From Mycobacterium sp. 3519A (GTDB lineage: Bacteria; Actinomycetota; Actinomycetes; Mycobacteriales; Mycobacteriaceae): a DNA stretch of 64,000 nucleotides. The notes beneath the pieces are model-generated. The model was not told where the DNA came from. It saw nothing but the letters and a program-made list of their open reading frames with translations, and made no database searches. A program made the translations under genes and the position numbers. The stretch covers positions 1,714,888 to 1,778,887 of the forward strand of contig NZ_OESG01000013.1 in NCBI RefSeq assembly GCF_900240945.1, given 5' to 3'. Positions 8,862 to 17,938 of the stretch are shown here, in pieces. The number at the start of each line of letters is the position of its first letter. The first letter of the stretch is position 1.

Positions 8862-11800
8862 GTGATTTCGAAGGTCTTGGTTGCCAACCGCGGGGAGATC
8901 GCGATCCGCGCGTTCCGGGCGGCCTACGAGATGGGCATCGCGACGGTAGCGGTATATCCGTACGAGGATCGCAATTCGCTGCATCGGCTCAAGGCCGACG
9001 AGTCGTATCAGATCGGTGAGAAGGGCCACCCGGTCCGGGCGTATCTGTCGGTCGACGAGATCGTCCGGGTGGCCCGCGAGGCCGGCGCCGACGCGATCTA
9101 TCCGGGCTACGGCTTCCTGTCCGAGAATCCCGACCTCGCCGCCGCATGCGCCGCCGAGGGCATCACGTTCGTCGGGCCCGGCGCCGAGATCCTGGAGTTG
9201 GCGGGCAATAAGGCGCGGGCGATCGCGGCGGCCAGGGCGGCGGGGTTGCCGGTGCTGAATTCGTCGGCGCCGTCCGGGTCGGCCGACGAGTTGATGGCGG
9301 CCGCGCAGGACATGGACTTCCCGCTGTTCGTCAAGGCGGTGTCGGGTGGCGGTGGGCGCGGGATGCGGCGCGTCGCCGACCCGGCGTCGCTGCCGGAGGC
9401 GATCGAGGCCGCCTCGCGGGAAGCCGAGTCGGCGTTCGGCGACCCGACGTTGTATCTCGAGCAGGCGGTGATCAACCCGCGGCACATCGAGGTGCAGATC
9501 CTGGCCGACACGCACGGCAACGTGATGCACCTGTTCGAACGCGACTGCAGCGTGCAGCGTCGGCACCAGAAGGTCATCGAACTCGCGCCAGCGCCGAACC
9601 TGCCCGACGAGTTGCGCACCCGGATATGCGCCGACGCGGTGGCGTTCGCCCGCCAGATCGACTACACCTACGCGGGCACCGTCGAGTTCCTGCTCGACGA
9701 GCGCGGCCACTACGTGTTCATCGAGATGAACCCCCGGATCCAGGTCGAGCACACCGTGACCGAGGAGATCACCGACGTCGACCTGGTCGCCAGCCAGATG
9801 CGTATCGCCGACGGTGAGTCGTTGGAAAGCCTTGGGCTGAGCCAAGATTCGCTGCAGCTGCACGGTGCTGCGATGCAGTGCCGGATCACCACCGAGGATC
9901 CCGCCAACGGTTTCCGGCCCGACACCGGCCGGATCACCGGCTACCGGACGCCGGGCGGGGCGGGGATCCGACTGGACGGCGGCACGCATCTGGGCGCCGA
10001 GATCAGCGCGCACTTCGACTCGATGCTGGTCAAGCTGACCTGCCGGGGCCGGGATTTCTCCACCGCGGTGGCCAGGGCGCGCCGCGCGCTGGCCGAGTTC
10101 CGGATCCGCGGGGTGTCGACGAACATCCCGTTCCTGCAGGCGGTGGTCAACGACGCCGACTTCCGCGCAGGCCGCGTCACGACGTCGTTCATCGACGAGC
10201 GGCCCTATCTGCTGACTGCGCGCACACCGGCCGACCGCGGTACCAAGATCCTGAACTATCTCGCCGATGTCACGGTCAACCAGCCGCACGGCGCGCGGCC
10301 GTCGACGATCTACCCGCACGACAAGCTGCCGCAGACCGATCTGGACGCGGCGCCGCAGCGCGGCAGCAAGCAATTGCTCACCGAACTCGGGCCCGACGGC
10401 TTCGCCCGGTGGATGCGTGACTCGAAATCCGTCGGCCTCACCGACACGACGTTCCGCGACGCGCACCAGTCGCTGCTGGCCACCCGGCTGCGCACCACCG
10501 GCCTGCTGATGGTCGCGCCCTACGTCGCAAGGATGACCCCGCAGCTGTTGAGCATCGAGTGCTGGGGTGGCGCGACTTACGATGTGGCGCTTCGGTTTTT
10601 GAAGGAAGACCCGTGGGAGCGGCTGGCCGCGCTGCGCGAAGCGGTGCCCAACATCTGCCTGCAGATGCTGTTGCGGGGGCGCAACACCGTCGGCTACACG
10701 CCGTACCCGGAGACGGTCACGCACGCGTTCGTCCAGGAGGCCACCGCCACCGGCATCGACATCTACCGCATCTTCGACGCGTTGAACAACGTCGACTCGA
10801 TGCGGCCCGCGATCGACGCGGTGCGCGAAACCGGAACTGCGGTAGCCGAAGTCGCGATGAGCTACACCGGCGATCTGTCCGACCCCGGCGAGAATCTCTA
10901 CACGCTGGACTACTACCTCAAGCTGGCCGACCAGATCGTCGAGGCGGGCGCGCACGTGCTGGCGATCAAGGACATGGCGGGGCTGCTGCGGCCACAGGCC
11001 GCCCATCAGTTGGTCACCGCGCTGCGCAGCCGTTTCGATCTGCCGGTGCACGTGCACACCCACGACACCCCCGGCGGACAGTTGGCCACGTATCTGGCGG
11101 CATGGCAGGCCGGTGCGAACGCCGTCGACGGCGCCTCGGGACCGCTGGCGGGCACCACCAGCCAGCCGTCGCTGTCGTCGATCGTGGCGGCCACCGCGCA
11201 CACCGAATACGACACCGGGGTGTCGCTGTCGGCGGTCTGCGATCTGGAGCCGTACTGGGAGGCGCTGCGAAAGGTGTACGCGCCGTTCGAATCCGGGATT
11301 CCGGGGCCGACGGGGCGGGTGTACACCCACGAGATCCCCGGCGGGCAGCTGTCGAATCTGCGGCAGCAGGCCATCGCGCTCGGGCTCGGTGACCGGTTCG
11401 AGGAGATCGAGGCCAGCTACGCCGCCGCCGACCGTCTGCTGGGCAGGCTGGTCAAGGTGACTCCGTCGTCGAAGGTGGTCGGTGATCTTGCGTTGGCGTT
11501 GGTCGGGGCGGGGGTCACCGCCGACGAATTCGCCGCCGACCCAGCGAAATTCGACATTCCGGATTCGGTCATCGGTTTCCTGCGCGGTGAGCTCGGGGAT
11601 CCGCCGGGCGGCTGGCCGGAGCCGCTGCGCACCAAGGCGTTGGCCGGGCGGCCACCGGCCAAGCCGACCGAGGAACTGTCCGCCGAGGACGAGGCGGCGC
11701 TCAACCAGGCGGGCCCGACGCGGCAGGCCGCGCTGAACCGGTTGTTGTTCCCCGGCCCGACAAAGGAATTCGAGGCGCACCGGGAAACCTACGGCGACAC

Positions 11801-12245
11801 CACGAGCCTGTCGGCCAACCAGTTCTTCTACGGCCTGCGCCAGGGTGACGAGCATCGGGTCAAGCTGGAACGCGGCGTCGAGTTGTTGATCGGACTCGAG
11901 GCCGTTTCCGAAGCCGACGAACGCGGGATGCGCACCGTGATGTGCCTTCTCAACGGCCAGTTGCGGCCGGTGGTCGTGCGCGACCGCAGCATCGCCAGCG
12001 ACATCCCGGCCGCGGAGAAGGCCGACCGCGCCAACCCCGACCACGTCGCGGCGCCGTTCGCCGGTGTGGTCACCGTCGGCGTGTCCGACGGCGATCAGGT
12101 CGAAGCCGGGCAGACCATCGCCACCATCGAGGCGATGAAGATGGAGGCCGCGATCACCGCACCCAAGGCAGGCAAGGTGAGTCGGGTCGCGGTGTCGGCC
12201 ACCGCGCAGGTCGAAGGCGGTGACCTGCTGGTGGTGGTCAGCTGA
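8862..12245 (+). CDS. pca: Pyruvate carboxylase
   Basis: 1127 aa, full-length biotin enzyme making oxaloacetate from pyruvate, bicarbonate and ATP for anaplerosis and gluconeogenesis. Order of domains: biotin carboxylase/ATP-grasp (1-450; [13 protein letters not shown] at the start, [12 protein letters not shown]), carboxyltransferase (from about 525; [12 protein letters not shown]), and a C-terminal biotinyl domain with EAMKME, the biotinylated lysine being K1093. GTG start at 8862 gives the conserved N-terminus. Its stop overlaps the presumed rsmD start. Matches Rv2967c. Confidence 0.98.
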   Translation: MISKVLVANRGEIAIRAFRAAYEMGIATVAVYPYEDRNSLHRLKADESYQIGEKGHPVRAYLSVDEIVRVAREAGADAIYPGYGFLSENPDLAAACAAEGITFVGPGAEILELAGNKARAIAAARAAGLPVLNSSAPSGSADELMAAAQDMDFPLFVKAVSGGGGRGMRRVADPASLPEAIEAASREAESAFGDPTLYLEQAVINPRHIEVQILADTHGNVMHLFERDCSVQRRHQKVIELAPAPNLPDELRTRICADAVAFARQIDYTYAGTVEFLLDERGHYVFIEMNPRIQVEHTVTEEITDVDLVASQMRIADGESLESLGLSQDSLQLHGAAMQCRITTEDPANGFRPDTGRITGYRTPGGAGIRLDGGTHLGAEISAHFDSMLVKLTCRGRDFSTAVARARRALAEFRIRGVSTNIPFLQAVVNDADFRAGRVTTSFIDERPYLLTARTPADRGTKILNYLADVTVNQPHGARPSTIYPHDKLPQTDLDAAPQRGSKQLLTELGPDGFARWMRDSKSVGLTDTTFRDAHQSLLATRLRTTGLLMVAPYVARMTPQLLSIECWGGATYDVALRFLKEDPWERLAALREAVPNICLQMLLRGRNTVGYTPYPETVTHAFVQEATATGIDIYRIFDALNNVDSMRPAIDAVRETGTAVAEVAMSYTGDLSDPGENLYTLDYYLKLADQIVEAGAHVLAIKDMAGLLRPQAAHQLVTALRSRFDLPVHVHTHDTPGGQLATYLAAWQAGANAVDGASGPLAGTTSQPSLSSIVAATAHTEYDTGVSLSAVCDLEPYWEALRKVYAPFESGIPGPTGRVYTHEIPGGQLSNLRQQAIALGLGDRFEEIEASYAAADRLLGRLVKVTPSSKVVGDLALALVGAGVTADEFAADPAKFDIPDSVIGFLRGELGDPPGGWPEPLRTKALAGRPPAKPTEELSAEDEAALNQAGPTRQAALNRLLFPGPTKEFEAHRETYGDTTSLSANQFFYGLRQGDEHRVKLERGVELLIGLEAVSEADERGMRTVMCLLNGQLRPVVVRDRSIASDIPAAEKADRANPDHVAAPFAGVVTVGVSDGDQVEAGQTIATIEAMKMEAAITAPKAGKVSRVAVSATAQVEGGDLLVVVS

Positions 12246-12796
12246 CCCGCATTGTCGCCGGCGCGTTCGGCGGTCGGCGAATCACCGTGCCGCGCACGGG
12301 AACTCGGCCGACCGCCGACCGGGTGCGCGAGTCGCTGTTCAACGTGCTCACGTCGCGCATCGATTTCTCGGGCGCCGCGGTGCTCGACCTCTACGCGGGC
12401 TCAGGTGCGCTCGGACTCGAGGCGCTGTCCAGGGGCGCGGCGTCGGCGGTGTTCGTCGAATCCGACGCCCGCGCCGCGGCGGTCATCGCTGCGAACATCG
12501 CCGCGCTCGGCGCGCAGTCCGCGGACGTGCGCCGAGGACCGGTCGCATCCGTGTTGGCAGGCGGCGCACCGCGGGCGGTGGATCTGGTGTTCGCCGACCC
12601 GCCGTACGACGTGCCTGCCGCCGACATCGAGGCGATCCTGACCGGACTGGACACCGGGGGATGGGTGCGCGGCGGCACCGTCGTCGTCGTGGAACGCGCC
12701 ACGTCGGGCCCGGAGCTGGTCTGGCCCGACGGGTGGCAGCCGTGGCCGTCGCGTCGCTACGGCGACACCCGCATCGAGTTGGCCGAGCGCAGCTAG
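12242..12796 (+). CDS. rsmD: 16S rRNA (guanine966-N2)-methyltransferase RsmD, probably CTG start
   Basis: 184 aa if started at CTG 12242. The SAM-binding motif is [15 protein letters not shown] and the catalytic motif is ADPPYDV. It modifies G966 of 16S rRNA. No ATG, GTG or TTG precedes the conserved [12 protein letters not shown] segment in frame; the first canonical start (GTG 12287) would remove that segment, which is conserved in RsmD proteins. CTG at 12242 aligns with the usual Met of the family and overlaps the pca stop (CTGA), which suggests reinitiation coupling. The function is secure, the start is not. Confidence 0.85.
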   Translation: MTRIVAGAFGGRRITVPRTGTRPTADRVRESLFNVLTSRIDFSGAAVLDLYAGSGALGLEALSRGAASAVFVESDARAAAVIAANIAALGAQSADVRRGPVASVLAGGAPRAVDLVFADPPYDVPAADIEAILTGLDTGGWVRGGTVVVVERATSGPELVWPDGWQPWPSRRYGDTRIELAERS

Positions 12797-12820
12797 CCGA
12801 CCCCTGTAGCGTCTTCGAGC

Positions 12821-13309
12821 ATGAGTGGCGCCGTCTGCCCAGGCTCGTTCGACCCCGTCACCCTCGGTCATGTCGACATCTTCGAGCGCGCGGCCGCTCA
12901 GTTCGACGAGGTCGTGGTCGCGGTGCTGGTCAATCCCAACAAACAGGGCATGTTCAGCCTCGACGAGCGCATCGCGATGATCGAAGAGTCGACGTCGCAC
13001 TTGCCCAACCTGCGGGTCGAGTCGGGCCAGGGATTGGTGGTCGACTTCGTCAAGGCCCGCGGACTGACCGCGATCGTCAAGGGTCTGCGCACCGGCACCG
13101 ACTTCGAATACGAACTGCAGATGGCCCAGATGAACAAGCACATCGCAGGCGTGGACACGTTTTTCGTCGCGACCACGCCGCGGTACTCGTTCGTGTCGTC
13201 GTCGCTGGCCAAAGAGGTGGCCACGCTCGGCGGCGACGTCTCCGCGCTGCTGCCCGAGCCGGTCAACGTGCGCCTGCAGGACAAGCTGAACGCGCAACGC
13301 AAGGGTTAA
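12821..13309 (+). CDS. coaD: Phosphopantetheine adenylyltransferase
   Basis: 162 aa, the usual family length. Catalyses the penultimate step of coenzyme A synthesis (4'-phosphopantetheine plus ATP). The nucleotidyltransferase motif TLGH lies at residues 14-17 within [14 protein letters not shown], and the second phosphate-binding motif is [13 protein letters not shown]. It lies 24 nt after rsmD, in the same order as Rv2966c-Rv2965c. In M. tuberculosis the PDIM/PGL locus follows; here it does not. Confidence 0.98.
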   Translation: MSGAVCPGSFDPVTLGHVDIFERAAAQFDEVVVAVLVNPNKQGMFSLDERIAMIEESTSHLPNLRVESGQGLVVDFVKARGLTAIVKGLRTGTDFEYELQMAQMNKHIAGVDTFFVATTPRYSFVSSSLAKEVATLGGDVSALLPEPVNVRLQDKLNAQRKG

Positions 13310-13393
13310 TTTCGGTCCTCCGCGGGTACGTGTGAGGTGGCGCTCAGCCCCTTTGCGCCCAGTCAAACCCACGAATAGCGGAGGTGTATCGCC

Positions 13394-13960
13394 GTGGTCG
13401 AAACATTCGTTCAGTCGACGGACGACGTCGTGAAGTTCCTCAAGGACCAGCACAACCTGATCAAGGACATGTTCGAGGAGGTCTTCTCGGCATCCGAGCC
13501 GAAGGCCCGCGAGAAGGCGTTCATGGACTTGCGGCAATTGTTGGCGGTGCATGAGACGGCCGAGGAAATGGTGGTGCACCCGCGGGCGCGGCGCGAAGTC
13601 ACCAACGGCGACGAGATCGTCGACGCCCGGTTGGCAGAGGAGCACGAGGCCAAGAAACAGCTGTCCAAACTGGAGAGCATGGACGTCTCGTCCAAGGAGT
13701 TCATCGACGAACTGACGAAGTTCCGCGACGCCGTGGTCGACCACGCCGAACACGAAGAGAACGAGGAGTTCAACAAGCTTCAGCGCGAGTTGGACAAAGA
13801 CGACCTCGGCAGGCTGGCCAAGGCGGTGCAGGCAGCCGAGGCAATTGCGCCGACCCGCCCGCACGCCGGTGTCGAGTCGGCGAAGATGAACTTTGCTGCG
13901 GGGCCGTTCGCCTCGATGCTCGACCGGGCCCGTGACGTGATCAAACAGGCCACTTCATAG
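13394..13960 (+). CDS. Hemerythrin-like HHE-domain protein
   Basis: 188 aa. Two HHE motifs and their flanking helices supply candidate di-iron ligands: H20 in KDQHNLI, H53 in VHETAEE, H62 in VVHPRAR, H84 in EEHEAKK, H117 and H120 in DHAEHEENEEF. Such proteins bind a non-haem di-iron centre and, in mycobacteria, have been linked to peroxide or nitric oxide responses; the exact role here is inferred. The GTG start has the ribosome site GGAGG about 10 nt upstream. A strong hairpin terminator follows, so it is probably its own unit. A gene of this family next to coaD is also known in M. smegmatis. Confidence 0.9.
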   Translation: MVETFVQSTDDVVKFLKDQHNLIKDMFEEVFSASEPKAREKAFMDLRQLLAVHETAEEMVVHPRARREVTNGDEIVDARLAEEHEAKKQLSKLESMDVSSKEFIDELTKFRDAVVDHAEHEENEEFNKLQRELDKDDLGRLAKAVQAAEAIAPTRPHAGVESAKMNFAAGPFASMLDRARDVIKQATS

Positions 13961-13974
13961 TGTGCTGAACCCGA

Positions 13975-14014
13975 CCGAAACCGTCCGCCACCTCGGGGGT
14001 GCGGGCGGTTTCGG
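13975..14014 (+). terminator. Hairpin terminator after the hemerythrin-like gene
   Basis: Arms CCGAAACCGTCCGC and GCGGGCGGTTTCGG (14 bp with one G-T pair), with ACC/GGT extending the stem into the loop, begin 14 nt after the stop. Only a weak T-run (CTTTG) follows, as is common for mycobacterial terminators. Confidence 0.75.
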
Positions 14015-14053
14015 CTTTGCCGGGCGCCTGCGGGGAAGCGCGATCGCCGCATG

Positions 14054-14082
14054 TTGACATAATGTCGGCAAAGCAATTCAGA
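14054..14082 (+). promoter_or_regulatory. Possible -35 box and short palindrome before sepIVA
   Basis: TTGACA at 14054-14059 is a consensus -35 element, and GACATAATGTC (14056-14066) is a perfect 11-bp palindrome over it. No TANNNT -10 element lies at the right distance, so the promoter call is weak. This stretch and what follows to 14212 are the only non-coding sequence before sepIVA. Confidence 0.3.
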
Positions 14083-14212
14083 CGGGAGTTGCGGCCTGGG
14101 GGAGCGCAGGCGCAGCAAAAGGGTCGAGCACGACACACCGGCCCGGAAGCTGAGTCACACGGGTAACACCAGGCACACTAGTAACTGTCAACTACGCCTG
14201 GAGGGTGTTGCC

Positions 14213-14950
14213 GTGTACCGAGTGTTTGAAGCGCTGGATGAACTGGGCGCGATTGTCGAAGAAGCCCGCGGCGTGCCGATGACGGCCGGCTGCGTGGTGC
14301 CCCGCGGCGATGTCCTCGAACTGATCGACGACATCAAGGACGCAATACCCGGCGAACTCGACGACGCGCAGGACGTGCTCGACGCCCGCGACGGGATGCT
14401 GCGCGAAGCCAAGGAGCACTCCGACCAGATGGTGGCCACGGCCACCGCCGAGGCGGATTCGTTGATCAACCATTCGCGCGCCGAAGCCGACCGGCTGCTC
14501 GCCGACGCGAAGGCGCAGGCCGACCGGATGGTGGCGGAGGCCCGTCAGCACAGCGAGCGGATGGTGGCCGAAGCCCGCGACGAGGCCCAACGCGTTCTCG
14601 CGACCGCCAAGCGCGAGTACGAAGCCAGCACCGGGCGCGCGAAGACCGAGGCCGACCGGCTGATCGAGAACGGCAACCTCGCCTACGAGAAGGCCGTCCA
14701 GGAAGGCATCAAGGAGCAGCAGCGGCTGGTGTCGCAGACCGAGATCGTGCAGACCGCGACGGCGGAGGCCACCCGACTGGTCGATTCGGCCCACGCCGAG
14801 GCCGACCGGTTGCGCGGTGAATGCGATATCTACGTCGACAGCAAGCTCGCAGAGTTCGAGGACTTCCTCAACGGCACCATCCGGTCGGTGGGTCGCGGAC
14901 GGCATCAGCTGCGCACCGCGGCGGGCACACACGACTACGCCGCACGTTAG
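14213..14950 (+). CDS. sepIVA: Septal DivIVA-like protein SepIVA
   Basis: 245 aa. The N-terminus VYRVFEALDELGAIVEEAR and the segment VPRGDVLELIDDIKDAIP are typical of SepIVA (Rv2927c), which works in septation and polar growth in mycobacteria. From about residue 45 to 220 the protein is a long Ala/Glu/Arg-rich coiled coil with repeated EADRL units. GTG start with GGAGGG seven nt upstream. In M. tuberculosis it lies just beyond the PDIM locus; here it follows coaD by under 1 kb. Confidence 0.93.
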   Translation: MYRVFEALDELGAIVEEARGVPMTAGCVVPRGDVLELIDDIKDAIPGELDDAQDVLDARDGMLREAKEHSDQMVATATAEADSLINHSRAEADRLLADAKAQADRMVAEARQHSERMVAEARDEAQRVLATAKREYEASTGRAKTEADRLIENGNLAYEKAVQEGIKEQQRLVSQTEIVQTATAEATRLVDSAHAEADRLRGECDIYVDSKLAEFEDFLNGTIRSVGRGRHQLRTAAGTHDYAAR

Positions 14951-14980
14951 CCGGCCGTCGTCGCCGTAGAATCCACATCC

Positions 14981-15565
14981 ATGGCGACGCATGCGAAGGC
15001 GAAGGCGCGCCGCGCCTCACGGTCGCCGCTGGTCATCAACATCTCTCGGCTCGGCCGCCGGCCCGGTTCGATGATGACGTTCAACGAATCGGTGCCCAGC
15101 CCCTCGCGCATCGGTCTGGACTTGATCGGGATCGACGAGGGCGCCCCGCTGACGCTGGAGCTACGCATCGAATCGGTGTCCGAAGGGGTGCTGGTCAGCG
15201 GGACGGTGTCGGCGCCGACGGCCGGTGAGTGCGCGCGCTGCCTGACCGCGATCACCGGCGACGTGGAAATCCAGCTCACCGAGCTGTTCGCCTACCCCGA
15301 CAGCACCACCGACGAGACCACCGAGTCCGACGAGGTCGGGCGCGTCGGCGCGTCGGGTGAGCCCGACACCGTGGATCTCGAGCAGCCGATCATCGATGCG
15401 ATCGGGCTGGCGCTGCCGTTCTCACCGCTGTGCGGACCCGACTGTGTGGGGCTGTGCCCGCAGTGCGGGGTGCCGCTGGCCACCGCGGAGCCGGGTCATC
15501 ACCACGAGCAGATCGACCCACGGTGGGCCAAGCTGGCCGGGCTGCTGGACCAGGACGAGCCGTGA
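14981..15565 (+). CDS. YceD/DUF177 family protein
   Basis: 194 aa, YceD (DUF177) family, linked in other bacteria to large-subunit rRNA or ribosomal protein L32 metabolism. Paired cysteines in [10 protein letters not shown] and [16 protein letters not shown] could bind a metal. Lies 30 nt after sepIVA and overlaps the rnc start (GTGA). Equivalent to Rv2926c. The biochemical role remains undefined; its neighbourhood with RNase III fits an rRNA-related task. Confidence 0.9.
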   Translation: MATHAKAKARRASRSPLVINISRLGRRPGSMMTFNESVPSPSRIGLDLIGIDEGAPLTLELRIESVSEGVLVSGTVSAPTAGECARCLTAITGDVEIQLTELFAYPDSTTDETTESDEVGRVGASGEPDTVDLEQPIIDAIGLALPFSPLCGPDCVGLCPQCGVPLATAEPGHHHEQIDPRWAKLAGLLDQDEP

Positions 15566-16263
15566 CGGACCGGGGACCGCTGCTCAAAGCCTTGGGTGTG
15601 GACCTGCCCGCCGAATTGCTGACCATCGCGCTGACGCACCGCAGCTACTCATACGAGAACGGCGGACTGCCCACCAACGAACGCCTCGAGTTCCTCGGCG
15701 ATGCCGTGCTCGGCCTGACCATCACCGAGGAGCTCTACCACCGCCATCCGGACCGCTCGGAGGGCGATCTGGCCAAGCTGCGCGCCAGCATCGTCAACAC
15801 CCAGGCCCTGGCCGACGTCGGACGCCAGCTCTCCGACGACGGCCTTGGCGCGTACCTGTTGTTGGGCAAGGGCGAGGAACATTCCGGCGGGGCCGACAAG
15901 TCGAGCATCCTGGCCGACGGTGTCGAATCCCTTTTGGGCGCAATCTATTTGGAGCACGGCATCACCGTCGCGCGGGAAGTGATCATGCGGCTGTTCAGCA
16001 CGCTGCTCGACACCGCCCCGACGCTGGGCGCTGGCCTGGACTGGAAGAGCAGCCTGCAGGAGCTGACCGCGTCGCGGGGCATGGGAGCGCCGTCGTACGT
16101 GGTGACCTCCACCGGCCCCGACCACGACAAGGAGTTCACCGCGACGGTGGTGGTCGCCGACGTCGAATACGGCAAGGGCGTCGGGCGGACGAAGAAGGAG
16201 GCGGAGTTGAAGGCCGCCGCCGCGGCGTGGACCGCGCTGTCCGCCTCCGGTGTCGATGCCTGA
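15562..16263 (+). CDS. rnc: Ribonuclease III
   Basis: 233 aa double-strand-specific endoribonuclease that processes rRNA precursors and structured mRNAs. The signature [12 protein letters not shown] and downstream [20 protein letters not shown] carry the metal-binding acidic residues; the C-terminal 70 residues form a dsRBD ending [18 protein letters not shown]. The GTG start overlaps the yceD stop by 4 nt and the gene end overlaps mutM by 8 nt, so yceD, rnc and mutM are one coupled unit. Confidence 0.97.
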   Translation: MTDRGPLLKALGVDLPAELLTIALTHRSYSYENGGLPTNERLEFLGDAVLGLTITEELYHRHPDRSEGDLAKLRASIVNTQALADVGRQLSDDGLGAYLLLGKGEEHSGGADKSSILADGVESLLGAIYLEHGITVAREVIMRLFSTLLDTAPTLGAGLDWKSSLQELTASRGMGAPSYVVTSTGPDHDKEFTATVVVADVEYGKGVGRTKKEAELKAAAAAWTALSASGVDA

Positions 16264-17146
16264 GCTGCCCGAGGTCGAGGTCGTCCGGCGCGGTTTGGCG
16301 GCCCACGTGACGGGCCGGACCATCACCGCGGTGCGGGTGCACCATCCGCGCGCGGTGCGCAGGCACGAGGCGGGCCCCGCTGACCTGACTGCTCGACTGC
16401 TCGACGCCCAGATCACCGGCACCGGGCGGCGCGGTAAGTACATGTGGCTGACGCTGGAGGACGGGACGGACGAGCCTCTCGGGCGAGGAGAATTGGGCAC
16501 GGCGTTGGTGGTGCATCTCGGCATGAGCGGGCAAATGCTGTTGGGGGAGGTGCCCAACGAGAACCACTTGCGGATCGCGACACTGCTCGACGACGGCACC
16601 GCGCTGAGCTTCGTCGACCAACGCACATTCGGCGGCTGGATGCTCGCCGACCTCGTCACCGTCGACGGCACCGACGTGCCGGTGCCCGTCGCGCACCTGG
16701 CCCGCGATCCGCTCGACCCTCGGTTCAACCGCGACGGTGTCGTTACGGTGTTGCGCCGCAAGCATTCTGAGATCAAGCGTCAGCTGCTGGACCAGACTGT
16801 GGTGTCGGGCATCGGCAACATCTACGCCGACGAGGCGCTGTGGCGCGCGCGGGTCAACGGTGCGCGACTGGCGTCGTCGTTGTCACGGGCGAAGCTGGGC
16901 GAACTGCTCGACGCCGCTGCGGAGGTGATGACCGACGCGCTCGGTGAGGGTGGTACGTCGTTCGATTCGCTGTACGTCAACGTCAACGGCGAATCCGGCT
17001 ACTTCGACCGGTCGCTGGATGCCTACGGCCGCGAGGGTGAGCCGTGCCGGCGCTGTGGCGCGGTGATGCGGCGGGAGAAGTTCATGAACCGGTCGTCGTT
17101 CTACTGCCCGAAATGCCAACCGCGCCCGCGGGTCCGCCGGGAATAA
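16256..17146 (+). CDS. mutM: Formamidopyrimidine-DNA glycosylase
   Basis: 296 aa bifunctional base-excision repair enzyme (Fpg) removing 8-oxoguanine. The N-terminus MPELPEVE gives catalytic Pro2 and Glu3; the DNA-backbone Lys lies in GRRGKYMWL; a C-terminal zinc finger has C-x2-C...C-x2-C in CRRCGAVM and FYCPKCQ. ATG at 16256 is fixed by the need for proline at position 2. It overlaps rnc by 8 nt. Also called fpg, Rv2924c. Confidence 0.97.
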   Translation: MPELPEVEVVRRGLAAHVTGRTITAVRVHHPRAVRRHEAGPADLTARLLDAQITGTGRRGKYMWLTLEDGTDEPLGRGELGTALVVHLGMSGQMLLGEVPNENHLRIATLLDDGTALSFVDQRTFGGWMLADLVTVDGTDVPVPVAHLARDPLDPRFNRDGVVTVLRRKHSEIKRQLLDQTVVSGIGNIYADEALWRARVNGARLASSLSRAKLGELLDAAAEVMTDALGEGGTSFDSLYVNVNGESGYFDRSLDAYGREGEPCRRCGAVMRREKFMNRSSFYCPKCQPRPRVRRE

Positions 17147-17151
17147 GCTGC

Positions 17152-17214
17152 CGCGACAGACCGTGTTTGTACGTAGACACGCCGTGAATGCGTGGCATTT
17201 TGCGGTCTTTCGCG
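17152..17214. repeat. Intergenic palindrome between mutM and the OsmC gene
   Basis: Arms CGCGACAGACCG (17152-17163) and CGGTCTTTCGCG (17203-17214) pair with one mismatch; a shorter inner stem CACGC/GCGTG lies near the centre. It ends just before the OsmC ribosome-binding site, so it may act as terminator or attenuator. Its size suggests a dispersed repeat, but no second copy is in this window. Confidence 0.55.
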
Positions 17215-17227
17215 AGGAAGAGGAGAC

Positions 17228-17644
17228 ATGACGGAACTGTGGGTTGAGCGCACCGGCGTGCGCAGCTACACCGGGCGCAGCACGCGCGGCGCGGAGGTGC
17301 TCGTCGGCAACGAGGACGTCGACGGCGTCTTCACGCCCGGCGAGCTGATGAAGATCGCGCTGGCCGCGTGCAGCGGGATGGCCAGTGACGCGCCGCTGCG
17401 TCGACGCCTCGGCGACGACTACAAGACGACGATCAAGGTGTCCGGCGCCGCCGACCGCGACCAGGAGCGCTACCCGCTGCTCGAGGAGCGCATGGAACTC
17501 GACCTGTCCGGATTGTCTGCCGACGAGGTGGCGCGGGTACTCACGGTCGTCGAGCGGGCGATCGATCAGGTGTGCACGGTCGGCCGCACGCTGAAGTCTG
17601 GGACCAAAGTGACGTTTGAGGTCGGTGATGCAGGAGTTAGCTGA
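17228..17644 (+). CDS. OsmC/Ohr-family peroxiredoxin-like protein
   Basis: 138 aa OsmC fold. Family members reduce organic hydroperoxides with a cysteine pair. Here one candidate Cys lies in [18 protein letters not shown] and the other in [15 protein letters not shown], the usual spacing. Good ribosome site (GAGGAAGAGGAG) before the ATG. The 3' end overlaps acyP by 17 nt. Equivalent to Rv2923c. Enzyme activity is inferred from family. Confidence 0.88.
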   Translation: MTELWVERTGVRSYTGRSTRGAEVLVGNEDVDGVFTPGELMKIALAACSGMASDAPLRRRLGDDYKTTIKVSGAADRDQERYPLLEERMELDLSGLSADEVARVLTVVERAIDQVCTVGRTLKSGTKVTFEVGDAGVS

Positions 17645-17912
17645 GGTACGGCTGACGGCATGGGTGCACGGCTATGTCCAAGGGGTCGGGTTCCGGTGGT
17701 GGACCCGCGCCCGGGCATTGGAACTCGGCCTGGTCGGATACGCCTCGAACAGGCCCGATGGCCGCGTCCAGGTGGTCGCCCAGGGCCCTCGGGAGGCCTG
17801 CGAACGGCTGCTTGACCTGCTGCAAAGCGGCAACACCCCCGGTCGCGTCGACAAAGTCATCGCCGACTGGTCAGAACCTGGCGACTCGCTTCAGGGGTTC
17901 ACCGAACGTTAG
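17628..17912 (+). CDS. acyP: Acylphosphatase
   Basis: 94 aa, normal family length. Hydrolyses carboxyl-phosphate bonds such as acetyl phosphate. The catalytic Arg lies in [11 protein letters not shown] and the catalytic Asn in [16 protein letters not shown]. The ATG at 17628 gives the usual N-terminus; it lies inside the 3' end of the OsmC gene, so the two are coupled. Matches Rv2922A, directly before smc. Confidence 0.95.
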   Translation: MQELAEVRLTAWVHGYVQGVGFRWWTRARALELGLVGYASNRPDGRVQVVAQGPREACERLLDLLQSGNTPGRVDKVIADWSEPGDSLQGFTER

Positions 17913-17938
17913 CCTCCGCGGCGGTAGTGTGGCGCGTT

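Noticed and set aside
8799..12044. Very long open frame on the minus strand opposite pca
   Set aside because: It is the antisense shadow of pyruvate carboxylase; composition is Arg/Gly/Val-rich with no domain, and the plus strand encodes a complete conserved enzyme.
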